Positions 1-12,178 of a stretch of DNA of 64,000 bases are shown piece by piece (the stretch's first letter is position 1; every line of letters begins with the position of its first letter). The position numbers were made by a program, and so were the translations under genes. Origin of the DNA: Saxidomus purpurata (lineage: Eukaryota > Mollusca > Bivalvia > Venerida > Veneridae). The notes beneath the pieces are model-generated. The model did no database searches, was not told the origin of the DNA, and saw only the letters and a list, made by a program, of their open reading frames with translations. Location of the stretch: positions 27,328,574 through 27,392,573 of the forward strand of contig JAFMSR010000015.1 in assembly GCA_022818135.1 (NCBI GenBank), in the 5' to 3' direction.

Positions 1-306
1 TTAACCTTTAAAACAGTACATTCTTGTCTTCCTGTCTTTCATCGTTAATTCATTTAGTATTTTTTTGTTTTTGAAAATGCAATAAAAATAGTTATAAAAT
101 TTCACAAATTTTATTCCTATTCGAAGGGCTTCTAAAACAGTAAGGTGTCATAAAAACGACAAAACCGTTTACTACATAAAATATTAGTACGAATTCGACA
201 CAAGCTCATGAATGTGTCTTTTTTTCGTGTAAATTAAGTGATGTCTTTTACATGCTTTTTGAATAAACTAAACCCCAATCTTACACAGTGACCTTGCAAT
301 TCTTAA

Positions 307-614
307 AGCTGCTCGCTCTCAGATTTTGTAAAAAAAAGAGTTCTTCAAACTGTTTAAAAATAACATATTTTAGAACATATAGTCTTGTAAAAAGGTTCCA
401 GTATACATTCCTGTAAAGTATATCTGTAGAATTGAAATAATACGCTACCAAACGCTTTTGAAATTCCAATATAAACATATAGTGTAGCGGTGCCATAAAA
501 CCAGCACTTTCAATCATTTTTGCAAATTCCTACCTAGATTTTTACTTCTTTTGTTGATTCTAGCCTTTAGTTTAAGAACTTTATTTTTTAACCAAAATCA
601 GAGAGCGAGCAGCT
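307..614 (+). mobile_element. MITE family A, copy A1 (TTAA target)
   Basis: Short non-coding element with terminal inverted repeats AGCTGCTCGCTCTCAG at the left and its near complement at the right, flanked by TTAA at 303-306 and 615-618. The interior (a CCAGTAT motif, then the TATAGTGTAGCGGTGCC block near 480) is shared with the other A copies. The right end differs from other A copies: for about 45 bases it resembles an inverted copy of the left end. No coding capacity. TTAA duplications are typical of piggyBac and Kolobok transposons, but the superfamily is an inference. Confidence 0.85.
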
Positions 615-618
615 TTAA

Positions 619-1150
619 AGAGACATACCCTGTAACTGATGCCAAACTAAATAACCTCCAAAACATGAATAATAGAATCTTTGGAAGTATTATAACTTAA
701 AGCTGCTCGCTCTCAGATTTTGGTAAAAAAATAAAGTTCTTCAAACTCTATGTAAATAACGTATTTTAGAATATATGGTCATATAAAAAGGCTCCAGTAT
801 AAATTCAGGTCACGTATATCTCTAAATTTCGAAAAATGCGCTTCTAAATTCAAAAGCGTTGCAAACGCTTTTGAAATTTCAATATAAACATATAGTGTAG
901 CGATGCCGTGTATTTGACCTTTTCAGTCGATTTCTGCAAATTCATACCTAGATTTTTGCTTATTTTTTCATTCTAGCATTAAGTTTTATATTTATGAATA
1001 AGAATGTCAATTTTTTTGAAAAACATTTTTTTCAACGGTAACTGAGAGCGAGCAGCTTTAACCTAAAAGTTTCAGCTATGCAGTCCCAGTCATTATCGAT
1101 AAAAACATTTCAATTCCATCAATTGAATAATCTTTGACATTTGTTGTTTA
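619..1150 (+). mobile_element. MITE family B, copy B1, split by A2
   Basis: Starts with the family-B terminus (AGRGACATACCCT) directly after the TTAA that also closes A1. Sequence matches complete B copies at 34157 and 36560 up to the TTAA at 697-700, is interrupted by element A2, then resumes at 1062 with CCTAAAAGTTTCAGC and decays after about 1105. The 3' terminus is not recognisable. Family B has imperfect inverted ends (AGGGACATACCCTA versus AGAGGCACTCCCTA). Confidence 0.8.
701..1057 (+). mobile_element. MITE family A, copy A2, nested in B1
   Basis: Complete 357-bp family-A element with 16-bp terminal inverted repeats (AGCTGCTCGCTCTCAG and its complement) flanked by TTAA on both sides (697-700, 1058-1061). 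The target is family-B sequence whose uninterrupted form (AACTTAACCTAAAAG) is present at 34157-34514, so the TTAA duplication can be read directly. Confidence 0.9.
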
Positions 1151-1219
1151 TAAAGGGTTAACTATTGTTACACTTTCAGACAATGATAAACTGATATGAG
1201 ATCCGACCACAGCGGTTAA

Positions 1220-1415
1220 AGCTGCTCGCTCTCAGATTTTTGTAAAAAAATAAAGTTCTTCAAACTGTATGAAAATAACGTATTTGAGAACATATAGTCA
1301 TATAAAAAGACTCCAGTATAAATTCGTGCCACGTATATCTCTAAATTTCAAATTATACGCTACCAAATATTCCAATATAAACATATAGTGTAGCGGTGCC
1401 GTGTAACCGACATTT
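1220..1415 (+). mobile_element. MITE family A, copy A3, 3'-truncated
   Basis: Left terminus AGCTGCTCGCTCTCAG after TTAA (1216-1219), followed by the family interior up to the GCGGTGCCGTGTAACCGAC block. The right half is missing; sequence after about 1415 is unrelated to the family. Confidence 0.8.
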
Positions 1416-2164
1416 TTGGCTATTGTGAGTATTACTAGATAAAGAACAGAGGAGTAATTGATAAAGGGACAAACAGATAGATTCTATAGTCTGTAATGCA
1501 CTTTAAAGGTAATATGAATACTGGTTAGAAATCCAGAACTTGGCAGTCAGTTTTCTAACATTATTGACAAAGATAATTTTTGACTCTTAAGAAAGTGAAA
1601 TCAGTGTGTTCATATTTCAAATACTGACAAGTGATATGATCAAGTATACAATACAAGCAAAAACTATGCTTCTAAACTTAAAAATCAAAGTTTCAGACAT
1701 GCAATACTTTTTTACACTTTTGTAGGTTTACACCAGTCTGTTGAATTGTCAATGATGATAGCCGGACACACAAAGTTTGAGCCTGACTGGCACTTTGGTT
1801 TGTGGAAAAGGAGGTAGTTTGATTCTTATATAATGTACATTGTACTTGCAACTTTCACTGTACATTTGAGAATTTTTGCCTTACTTGGTTTTAGAATGTT
1901 ATTCATGGACACTATTTTAGGTAATTTTTTAACACCTTGTTTATAGGCTTAAAAATGAAGTGGTTACAAGCCTCAAGATTGTTTAAAAGGAATCCAATGA
2001 TGTGATTATTTTTTTTGTTTTGTTTTTTTGTACATTGTTTTTATAATATACACCTAATGCTAATAAAGGTTTAACAATGTTATACTATTCATAATCATGG
2101 ATCTGCTTTATTCATCCTGATAGGTACTTGTTAGACATGAGTGAAACTTACAGTATCAAAACAA

Positions 2165-2270
2165 CAAAAAAACAAAAATAATATCAAACAGGGAATGCCA
2201 CGTACCAAAAACGCAGCCTCCCCAAAACGAACCCCACAGCACCCAGAAGTGCACACCACCAACACACACT
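2165..2270 (+). mobile_element. E-family repeat, head-only copy E1
   Basis: Begins with an A-rich tract and ATATCAAACAGGGAATGCC and runs through the block ending GAAGTGCACACCACCAAC, stopping at the start of the CA repeat. It lies in the intron of the transposase-like gene. The roughly 95-bp head is nearly identical in copies near 8880, 54420-54511, 58504 and 62740. Confidence 0.85.
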
Positions 2271-2531
2271 CAGTATCATACAAGTTTTAATGGATATCTT
2301 TTCAAAAGATTTGTTTCGTCCATTTAAAGTTATTTTCTTCAGATGGAGAAACAGTAATGCAGAGACAATGGCTGACATTGCACGTACCGTCACAGATTCA
2401 TCAAAAAGTGGGCATAATGTTGCACAGCTTGTTGGAGATATGGCAAAACCTGTTTTTTTCTATGAGTGGAGAGATTTACTGAAGAGTTATTTCAAGCCAT
2501 TGAAAAACATAACAAAATATCACCACTTTAA

Positions 2532-2864
2532 AGCTGCTCGCTCTCAGTTACCGTTGAAAAAAATATTTTTCAAAAAAATTCACATTCTTATTCATAAGTA
2601 TAAAACTAAAGGCTTGAATGAAAAAATAAGCAAAAATCTAGGTAAGAATTTGCAGAAATCGAGTGTAAAGGTTGGTTACACGGCACCGCTACACTATATG
2701 TTCATATTGAAATTTCAAAAGCAGCGTATTTCTTTAAATTAAGAGATATACGCGACAGGAATTTATACTGGAACCTTTTTATATGGCCATATATTCTAAA
2801 ATACGTTATTTACATACAGTTTGAAGAACTTTTATTTTTTACCAAAATCTGAGAGCGAGCAGCT
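2532..2864 (-). mobile_element. MITE family A, copy A4, in a coding exon
   Basis: Complete family-A element in reverse orientation (right terminus first), flanked by TTAA at 2528-2531 and 2865-2868. It sits inside exon 2 of the transposase-like gene. The reading frame on the two sides is the same once the element and one TTAA are discounted. Confidence 0.9.
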
Positions 2865-3121
2865 TTAAGATCTCGGTTGATGAACCAGGCATTGTAACCT
2901 GCAAAGTTTCAGCAAACAGTGAAGAAGTTAAGGTCAACCTGTTGGGAAAAAATGTTGAAATAACACCAGTATTACCAGAATTATCACCAATTCCAGGAAT
3001 GGATGCAGCACGTCAATGGTATTTGTACGAATCCATTAGACAATTTTGTACCACTTGTGAATCAAAAGACAGTTGTTGTCCAAAACCTGTGGTACCAAAA
3101 AAAAGAGATCAAGCTCTGTGA

Positions 3122-4229
3122 TGATAAATCATCCTGTAGAAACATTCCTTCAGGTAGTAAAAGGAAGTGTCTCTTACTGAACTAAAGAGTTAATAACATA
3201 TTCTGAGACAGTGCTTTAATGTTACACTGTGGTTGTATTTACAGTATGGTCACTTAGTCTAATACATAGTGCATTATTGAAGGCAATTTTGTATATGCTA
3301 CCTGAAGATGGTATGTGTCCGTCTGTCCCACACTAATTTCTTGGCTATTTCTCGCAACTACTTGTAGGAATTCAACAATAGCTGATGTTCATAAATAGTG
3401 TTTAATAAAGGCAATTCTTGTCCACTCTATTTCTCAGTAGTCAATGACTGTGATTGAAAAGCTTAACTACTAAAGAGTAAAGAAAATGCAAATATCATCA
3501 GCATGTCTGAGCTTTGTTATGAATTACCTCCCTTTATTGATTTAAAAAAAAATAGTTATCTCCTTTTACCATACAAATTTTACTTGCCTGGGACATAACT
3601 GGATATCATTGTTTACTGCAGATACCATGAATTATTAATTAAGTATCAGAACTACTGATATGAGACAGACTCATGTTATACATAATATCTGAGAACAGTT
3701 GAGTTATGCGAAGAACCATTAATGGATACTGATGTATTCGTCCTAACATTTTGAAATGTGATGCTAAGTACTGCTTTCTATAGACCTGAAATTATATATT
3801 TTGTTGTTTTTTACAGTTTTATTGTTGAATTGAATTTGGCTTTGGCCATTTTGTAATTTTTCGCTTGGCAAATCCAGATAATTTTTGGACTTTGTTTGTT
3901 GTGTGACTGTAGAGATTGGTATAGAACAAATTACTCTCTGGTTACTATAGCAACAGACATACTTATTTTTGAGAGCAACATATTGTTTAATAGATACAAA
4001 CAAATTAGTGCTGAAAATTATTTTAATGATTTCAAAAAGTACTACAGTTCTTATATAATTCAAACTCAAGTTTGCATAACTTCATTCTTTTACTTTATAA
4101 ATAAATTCTTCTTTGCTAATGAAAAAACATGTATAGTTGTAAATTATTAACACTGTATTCATTGAATTCATTATTGTTTTTACTTTAGGGCAATAGTGTT
4201 GACTAAACCTCAGTTTCAATACAAGGATT
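3122..4229. other. AT-rich DNA, nothing recognised
   Basis: Intergenic sequence after the broken transposase-like gene. Two overlapping frames of about 84-101 codons (3764-4150, opposite strands) show no family motif and look like chance openings in AT-rich sequence. Confidence 0.5.
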
Positions 4230-5035
4230 TGAAATAAAAAAATACCTGTCACTATACTGCTTTTGATACAGTGATAAAACGAGTATCTACAACTAGCATA
4301 TTAAAAAAAATATATAGTTCTGTTACCATGGTTACAATGAAGTGAACTTCTGATATGTCAGATTTTGTAGTGTTTATTGATTTATAACTATAAAAGTAGC
4401 ACTACACTTAATATATGCTTTTTTACTTGGTGTTTTTTTATGTCAGTGTAGATTCTATATTCATTACTGGCCATAAAACTTAGAGATTTTGAATGTTTTT
4501 TGTTATTCAAATAAATATGGTAGTTGTAAAGGTGTACATTAATAATGGTGCAACACACTGCAACAGCATTAAAAATAGTTGAAAAGGGCAATAAAATTCA
4601 ATAAAAGGTTTTACAATAAAAAAACCAGCATGTCACTTTATTTCTTTTAATAGAAACAAAACAGTGTCTACAACTTACATTATTATATTTCTGTTGTCAT
4701 GGTAACAATGAGGTTAACTTATGATATGTCTGAATTTGTAGTGATTATATGTATTTACAACTATTAAACAGTATTACACTAAATATCAGCTGATTTAACT
4801 ATTTATTTTTTATGTTCGAGTATATCCAACATTTAACATATAATTAAGAGATTTTGGGTGTTTTTGTTCTTCACACAAATATAGTGACCTTAGAAGAATG
4901 CCCATAGTAACAAAACTAAGTGATAGATGTCCAAAAAAATTTAAGAAGTTAGTTAGCATAGATAGCTCTTTCAAAAAATGGAAAAAACAGAAAATGTGAT
5001 TTTTCCTCATTTGGCCTCATTTTCTCAGGCATGGT
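4230..5035. repeat. Diverged tandem duplication, about 370-bp period
   Basis: Two consecutive units share a series of blocks in the same order: TCTACAACT, GTTACCATGGTTACAATGA at 4322 versus GTTGTCATGGTAACAATGA at 4693, TTTGTAGTG, and AGAGATTTTG followed by a TGTTTTTTGTT-like tract. Overall similarity is perhaps 70 percent by eye. No coding signal in either unit. Confidence 0.55.
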
Positions 5036-5390
5036 CACAATTATAAGAGTGAGCAGCTTTTACATGTAGCAGATTGTATCTCCAAACATAAATAATGATA
5101 AATATGTAAAATGATGAATAAATACAGTTTTAAAAAATTATCAAAAAACGCCTCATCCTAGCACAAATAATCAGCACAGATACATTCTGTAATAAATCGC
5201 TATCCACCCATTAATTGTACAAGAACAACTTTACACATATTATTGCATTTTCATTGTACGGCAACATATTTTAGAGATGATTACTGGAATGTATAGCTAA
5301 AACTTTCAGGTTGTGTAATAATACTCACACATATTCTATTATTTATGCTTTTGAAGTTATTTGACTCAAGTTAGGGGTACATCTTTAAGT
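5036..5390 (-). mobile_element. Decayed MITE A end joined to a MITE B relic
   Basis: GAGTGAGCAGCTTTTA at 5046-5061 matches the right end of family A. It is followed at once by a reverse-orientation family-B copy recognisable by CGCTATCCACCCATTAATTG and GAGGTACATC-like end blocks to about 5385. Both are strongly diverged. Confidence 0.6.
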
Positions 5391-7602
5391 ATTTAGATTA
5401 TCATGTGGTCACTCATAACCTAAAAGGTGAACTGCTATTACAGAAGATTTAAAAAACACCAATTCCAGTTGTACAATTATGCAGAGCATTGCGTATTCTC
5501 CAATAAAGAAACAATGACGATATCCGAATCCTGTATGCATGTTTGAATGTTCTCAATCCTGAACAAAGTATTATCAATTTATGTCAATAATCATTTTCGT
5601 CGCTTACACAACTTAAGTTAATATGTAGATAAGTAAATCAAAAAATAATTCGATGCCTTCATGCTTATAGTTTTACTGACATTTTCATATTTTTGATCAA
5701 TAGCAATTCAATTCAACAACTATTACGACAAATCATGTTTGTATGATTGAAATACGAATATATAAACTATCTTTGGTCGGTTTACGATTTAAAATGGAAC
5801 CAATCCTTAGAACTGATGGCATTGAACAACCTAGAAATAATGGGAAAACATATTATAGTCCAGATTAAACATCGCATATTTCAAGATAGCCGTGGCAAAT
5901 GGACATTGCACTTTAGCAAAAACGTGAGTGTAATTAATATACCTATGACACCGGTATACAGTGCATTGAAGACTCATTATAGCATCATTTACTATGAATT
6001 GTGAAGTTAATTACTATTTATTGTATCAAAGCACAAACTGTAATTCTGAGCTATAATCGATCGTATTTGTATTGTATTAACATACTTAACCCCATTCTGG
6101 AGTCACATCATTTAGAGATGCTTAATATTGTTTGATTGTTGATAAGCTGGAAAAGTTCGAAGTATTATTTCAAGCTGTATTAACAAGCAAGGAAATTAGT
6201 TTCTCTGGAAGGTCACTGGTACTCTCAGAGATATTCTCATAAAAAATTTGAATCTCTGACACAAGAGGTTCGTGTTGGCCCTATATCCCTAACGTGACAA
6301 AAACCAAACACATTATCTCAAGTATAGTTAGAAAGATGGCCAGAAAGTGAAATTTTCAATATTGTTTTCAAATCTTACACACAGTCAAAACTTCAACAAT
6401 GCGGCTAAGCAATTAAAGTAGGTCAAATGGTCATGCTCAAGGTCTAATGAGGAGAATTTTGACATTGTTTGATACGAACCAGGTTAACCTGTGATAGACT
6501 CCTCATTGCCCAGAGTAAAATATTTTGACCAGCCTCTAGAGTGACAAGTAGAAAAGTTGCTGCGGGTCGCAGCAAAGAAGATAGCGTTGCCCAAGGAAAT
6601 GATGATGACTTGTATTAAAGGCAGAACTGTATTAGACTTCGGAACACGATTTTGAGACGTTAAAAAACAAGAGAGAGACATATAAAATCGACTGATTTTC
6701 TTCACTTGACTAGAACTGCCAACAAGAGTAGCCATATTGACCCTATATCGTCCACCTGAGTGCATGGCCTACTTATTACACAATGTGATCAAAATCAACC
6801 TTGATCTATATGTGTTCCAGATTTAGTTAGGTCATCATCAAGACCGGAAGATTCTGGCTAATTCTCATAAAAATTGGTTATAAGATGTTACTTTTAGAGC
6901 AATAAAAAGTTATCTCTTGATCTGATCTTGTTACCTAGTTTTGGATCCAAGGTGACCACCATTCCAATATAACAAGAATAAATGCCAGAAGTCTTGTCAG
7001 AATTTCAAAATGTTTTGCAATAACAATATAATCACATGGATACTCTTAATATACTTTACAACTTTAATACAGGGACCGATTGATTAAAACCAAGGAATAG
7101 AAAGAAGCAAGTTTTTTTTTTAATTTTCAAATTACACTGAGTCTTGCAGTTACGACAATATACCCGTCAAATCCCTGGTTGCATTGTTTAGAATGTTATA
7201 ATAATTGCTTATGACTACAATAACTGTGCAAAGACATATATACAAAATTTATACAAATATATTAAGTGGAAGTGTATGTTACCGTTCTTGCAAGGAAAAC
7301 TTCGTGGCATACAGACTGTAATATTTCCCAGAGTAGTAAGTATAAGATGGTGCTCTATTTAATCATTTTTTTACAATATGTCAGAGTTTTTCTACCTAGA
7401 GTAATAGAGCAAAATCTAGAAATGTGTGCAAAGGAAAGTTTCCAAAGGAAACGGATGCTCCCGCTTTGTGCTATTCAGTAACATGCAAGTATGAAAATGT
7501 ATAACGACTATCATACAGGTGCACACATGTGTTTCTCTGAATTATTAAGTGCAAATGTGGCCATAATCGAACTTGACCTGTAAAGATGGATATTTACGAA
7601 TG
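5391..7602. other. Unannotated DNA with weak Helitron-like remnants
   Basis: No gene recognised. Around 6830-6970 are phrases such as TCTTGATCTGATCTTGTTACC and TTTTGGATCCAAGG that resemble degraded copies of the Helitron-like repeats seen intact near 54512 and 47215. Short frames at 5747, 6484 and 7266 show no conserved motif. Confidence 0.4.
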
Positions 7603-8397
7603 CACTGTAAAAAATAAGTGTTAGTTATCTCTAAATATAGTGTAAACCAGCTTGCAAAATGGTGTTACCGTGTAAGTTGCACCGTTTGCGAGTAGAGAAT
7701 CACCGAACTGCAATTTTACTCCAAAATCAGTGAAAAGATACTCCCGATCTGGTGTTTTGTAAATTCGTACAAGTGTAAGTTGGTCAGATACACCGACTGG
7801 GATATAGTAACACGGAAGTGTAACTTTGCCCTAAAATTCGTGTATCGTAAACAAGTCAACTGATTAAGGACTTGCATGTGCCTTAATTCTATGCCGCATT
7901 CCATGGACATGGTTATGGTCTCAAATTGTAGCGTGACAAAGACGGACACATCCGCGTACCATACATTAAAACTTTGCTATTATTCGCAAATTATGAACAA
8001 AAAGTCTTTTCGTGACGTTTAGTTATGAAACCCGTCAGAATGTTGTAAAGGGCTCCGATAAGTAGTTCTTTGAAAACTTATATACATAACCACTGGCTAA
8101 GATCTTCTTGAGTCTTGGTCTTACATAAACCTTCTGTTTGACATTCTCGAAGAATGTTATGGGAGTGATTGGACTAACGAGTCCAGATTTTGCCGTCATG
8201 TTTTGACCAAAGGGTTTATACGTAATGAAAGTGTACGCTTACACTGACGTGTTACATTTGTCTTGTGAAAAACGTGTTAAGTAACACCATGAACGGTGTC
8301 CTGCTTCCCCGATAGCGGGTGTATTGTTTCCATAAAAACAATAGGGTTACTTTACACCAAAATTTCAGTGTAAAGTTTCCTTTCTGTTTTTACAGTG
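7603..8397. mobile_element. 795-bp element with CACTGTAAAAA inverted ends
   Basis: Ends are CACTGTAAAAA at 7603 and TTTTTACAGTG ending at 8397, with TG on both outer sides as a possible 2-bp target duplication. GTGTAA/TTACAC words recur through the element (7650-7670, 7775-7845, 8280-8375), like subterminal binding sites. CACTA/CACTG-type transposons have such ends, but other superfamilies do too. No intact coding frame; probably non-autonomous. Confidence 0.6.
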
Positions 8398-8876
8398 TGT
8401 AATTGTATATAGTGGTCATCTGTAGTGAGCATATGCTATATTCAACGCATTGTTACTGTACTTTCTATGCGAATTTTAAATTTTTAAACAATTTTCCTGA
8501 CCATCATAATGGGGAGAAACAGTCCCGCAAAGATCGTAATGGCGGGTCTTTCAATTTGGAAAATTTTAATTGTTGGGGGTAAAAGACTACACCACGGAAA
8601 GCACGAAACGTACCGAAAATTTCCGCCGATATGAACAAAACAACATAAACAAAGAATACTCAGAACTCGGTAAAACATTAGCGGGCCTATATACACACAA
8701 ATAAATCCATTCGGTGAACTAACATTGAATTTTATAGTTTCTATTACAGATGAAAACGTTTCGATACTGCTCTTAGTGCTCAATATTATTACTTCAACAA
8801 TGAAAAATCTAGTTTGGTTACACATGTACCAAATGCAGATATTTTAAATACCGAAATAATAACGGTATTGTGTGTA
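8398..8876. other. Nothing recognised
   Basis: A 113-codon frame on the minus strand (8484-8825) has hydrophobic stretches but no family motif. It is not supported as a gene. Confidence 0.4.
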
Positions 8877-9330
8877 AAAAAACAAAAATAATATCAAACA
8901 GGGAATGCCACGTACCAAAAACGCAGCCTCCCCAAAACGAACCCAACAGCACCCAGAAGTGCACACCACCAACACACACACACACACACACACGACTAAC
9001 ACACACAACCACGCACACACACACACACATACACCACCAACACACACTAGCATACAAAGCAAACACACGAGGACAAAACGAACAATTAAAGGAACACAGT
9101 GGGGCACCGCCTTGGAACGGTCAGTGGCAAAAACACCACTGGGGAGCTTAAACCGGTTTATGGTGCGCACCCAACCTCACTCTTACCCCCACCATGTTCC
9201 AAAGTCACAGGACAGTGTAAATAAAAGTAATCCCTGCTAGGTGAATCTCTAACACACGCAATGGAAACAAAAGGCATGGTATGTAAAACACAAAAATGCT
9301 CGTGTATAAAAATATAAAAAGCAAACAGTC
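8877..9330 (+). mobile_element. E-family repeat, most complete copy E2, with (CA)n core
   Basis: Order of parts: A-rich start and ATATCAAACAGGGAATGCC head; (CA)n and imperfect CA tracts (about 8970-9050); ACTAGCATACAAAGCAAAC; a GGAACACAGTGGGGC to ACCGGTTTA block; then ATGCTCGTGTAT and a tail near 9330. Frames read through it (8818-9240, both strands) are threonine/histidine or valine/cysteine runs made by the CA repeat, not genes. Element class uncertain: no clear inverted ends or target duplication were found. Confidence 0.75.
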
Positions 9331-12178
9331 ATATCGGCGAAAATTTCTGGTACGATCGGCCTTTTGTGTGTTCTGGTCTGGTCTGGTCAGGGTTTTACCA
9401 CATACCTAAATATTTACCGAAATGAACTGTTATTTGCCGAAAAAAAGAATTGTTTAATATAAATCACGATTATTCATCATTTTTATCATTTAACTATTCT
9501 GTGCCTTTGTAGCAAATTTAGAATACTGCACTGTTTACCAGTGGAATTTAGTTCAATGTCAGTAACTTCAACGAAGTCTTTTCAGTATCGAAAACGAATT
9601 TATTCACTACTACCGATACGGTGATAAATTGATCATTGCCACCTCACCAGTGACTTCCAGTTACGTTACCCCAAACATACGTTGCGCTGAGGCGCAACGC
9701 AATAACAATATGTTATAACTTTTGTTCTGGTGAATTGAGTTTCCACCACATGTGAAGTTGACTTAGGATATATCTTGATACTATTCTGATAGACCTTCAG
9801 GATGATTGAGCGTGATGATGGAGAATTTATTGTAGCCTCTAGCGAATTCACAAGCTTTTTTTCTATGATTTAACCGGGTGACCTAGTTTTTGACCCAGTT
9901 TAAAAGTCGATGATTAGAAACATAATGTGATCTCTATAGAGCTAACAAGTCAAGGAAAATACGAAGCATTTCTTTATTTTTTGCCGAAATTGAAAAAGAA
10001 AAAAAAAAAAGTCATATAATTAAATGTGTAATCAGATACGTTTGCTATGTAGTAATGTACTTAGTTGCGTCACAATATTTGTAATTCTGATAAAATGTCG
10101 CACTTTGCTTCTGTGGCAATAAAAAATATGTTTTCGACAGAGAAAAGAGGATGGGTATTTTGTTTCCACTAATCTTGTAAGAGCATATTTCATGTGCAAT
10201 AGAACTAATTTAACAGATTTCTTCAAACATACATGAACTTGTAATGTAAGCATTCATTTGAAAATATATAAATACTCCTTGCAGTATTTTATTTTTCAGT
10301 GTTTCTGTTGAATTCTGAAATCAGCATACTAAAATTTAAACCATACTCTGCATACATTTATATAACTAAATATAACTTTTAATACTATGCTACATGTATA
10401 TAACCCAAAAAATATTTCCTGTAAGAAATAAAGCGACAAAACATATGTGATAACTATAGATAACAAGCAATATGCTTTGTATAACATTTTTTGATAACGG
10501 TACATGACAATTAACAGGAAATCCTTTAGAAATTGAGTAACTAATTGTTAAATGGCAGCGTTTCTGTCGAAACATCCACACAATATGTGACAATGTCGCC
10601 ATGGATGTGTGAGAAGTTGGAGCTAGTTCTTGATATGCATTGGTTAAATGAAAGAGCACAAGATCCACGGACAGTCGAATGAATTGATTTGCAAACTGAA
10701 TATTCTTACAACAAACAAAAAATTGTTTTAGGGAGGACATTTATGTGAAATTGCAATTTTTACTCGCAATTAATAATTGCTCTTGTGGTGTTAAACACTA
10801 GCTGTTCTCTAAATTACTTCCCGGTACGAAGTAAATGACATTACCTTACTGTTGATATTTTTAATGCATGGTCATATATGAACATCACGCGACTTACCGG
10901 CATATGAACTGTCAAAAAACGTGAGAGAATTTCGATCGGTGTATCTACATACCTCATAATATGGTTTATGTAATACATTTTACACCGTACGTATATCGCA
11001 CGACGTCACTTCATACTGTGAAGTAGGTAATAATTGTGTGACAAAAACCTAGCAATATGATGACCAACTGACTTGTTCGAGAAATCAAAAAAAATAATTG
11101 GAGAGTTCTAAATCTATATGAAAGGAAAATTTAACAAAACGTTTAGTTAATATTGTTGTACGTCGAATGAACGAAGAAAACTTTCGTCGCTTTTTGAGCG
11201 AGAGAGGCAGAGAAATGTTTGAATGTGCTAAGTGTTAAATTCGCTTGAAATAGCGAAAAGTTTTTACTTATATATCAGTTTTATCGCATACTACATAACT
11301 TACAACATATTAAGCCGGTCATGAAAGTGTGACAATATGAACACGTCAATGAGTCAGAAGTTTATCAATTAAATTACGAAATAATAGCGTAAACAGTTAT
11401 TAGATAATCCCTAAGCACAAATCAAATACAATTCCCATCAACAACAAGACTTAGACACACGAAAGTGATATTTCGTCCTCCATACAAAAGTATCGTACAC
11501 ATGATTGACAGTGAGTACGCTAAATTGTTTAGCTTTATCCAATTTCTCACCTATGAGATACATATTTCCCCTCATTTACACATGATAGAACATTACATAA
11601 AATCAAAAAATGGCTGTAATTTGTTTGTTTTTGAAATAAATATACTGTTGTGGGTATTCATTTTTTTAGTTAGATCATTTTCTATCTAATTTTGAATCAA
11701 AATTTGAGAAATAATTGATTTTCATTTTTTTTCACCACTATCCGATTTTCACAGTACTTTCTTAGTACTTGTATGGTCATGGTCTGAAACCTATAAGTCA
11801 ACTATAAAAAGTAATAAACTACCTCTACAATCGCTCATTATTCATAAATGCATTAAATTGTGATAAATTTTGCACTTAGGTCAGCCCTGGACTGAGCGTT
11901 TTTTAATGAATGAACAGCTGATCGAGAATTACTCCACGATTCATGGTGTGACGAAGTGCAGACTTATTCAATAAAAAACAGTTTATGCCTAATATCTAAT
12001 GAAATAATAGATTTGAGTTCTCAAATACTTTTATCTGAAATAATCAAAATATTTTGAATTATTTTTGTTGCGTTTTCAGTAATGATGGCAGTAATCATTC
12101 TGGGGTTCTCCATGGTGAAAAAGAAATACTATAATTCCAAATTTTGCTGAAAACTTTGCCAAAAAAAAAAAGAAAAAA
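9331..12178. other. Unannotated DNA
   Basis: No gene or known repeat recognised. A short TCTGG/TCTGGTC reiteration occurs near 9373-9390. Minus-strand frames of 60-116 codons (9666, 10032, 10390) lack motifs and splice context. Confidence 0.4.

Larger units (their letters stand above)
1726..3121 (+). pseudogene. Spliced transposase-like (DUF7869-like) gene fragment, exon 2 broken by a MITE
   Basis: Two exons are visible. Exon 1 (1726-1813) follows a pyrimidine-rich acceptor ending TTTTGTAG and ends at a GT donor at 1814. Its only open frame gives GHTKFEPDWHFGLWK, a motif I recall from transposon-associated proteins annotated as DUF7869 in invertebrates and fish. Exon 2 follows the acceptor TTTTCTTCAG (2333-2342) and continues in matching phase: exon 1 ends with two bases of a codon that the first base of exon 2 completes. 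Exon 2 encodes KPVFFYEWRDLL and ITKYHHF, is interrupted by MITE A4 with its TTAA duplication (about 2532-2868), then continues in the same frame with KISVDEPGIV, ARQWYLYESIRQFC and CCPKP to a TGA at 3119-3121. A run of eight A just before the stop could hide a frameshift. Upstream exons with the rest of the protein are not visible. The molecular role is not established from sequence; the family name is from memory. Confidence 0.7.

Noticed and set aside
2290..2742. 150-codon frame read as one protein
   Set aside because: It fuses an exon to MITE A4 sequence; the true exon starts at the acceptor near 2342 and resumes after 2868.
8818..9240. Overlapping frames of 82-111 codons on both strands
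   Set aside because: Threonine/histidine and valine/cysteine repeats produced by the CA microsatellite inside E2.
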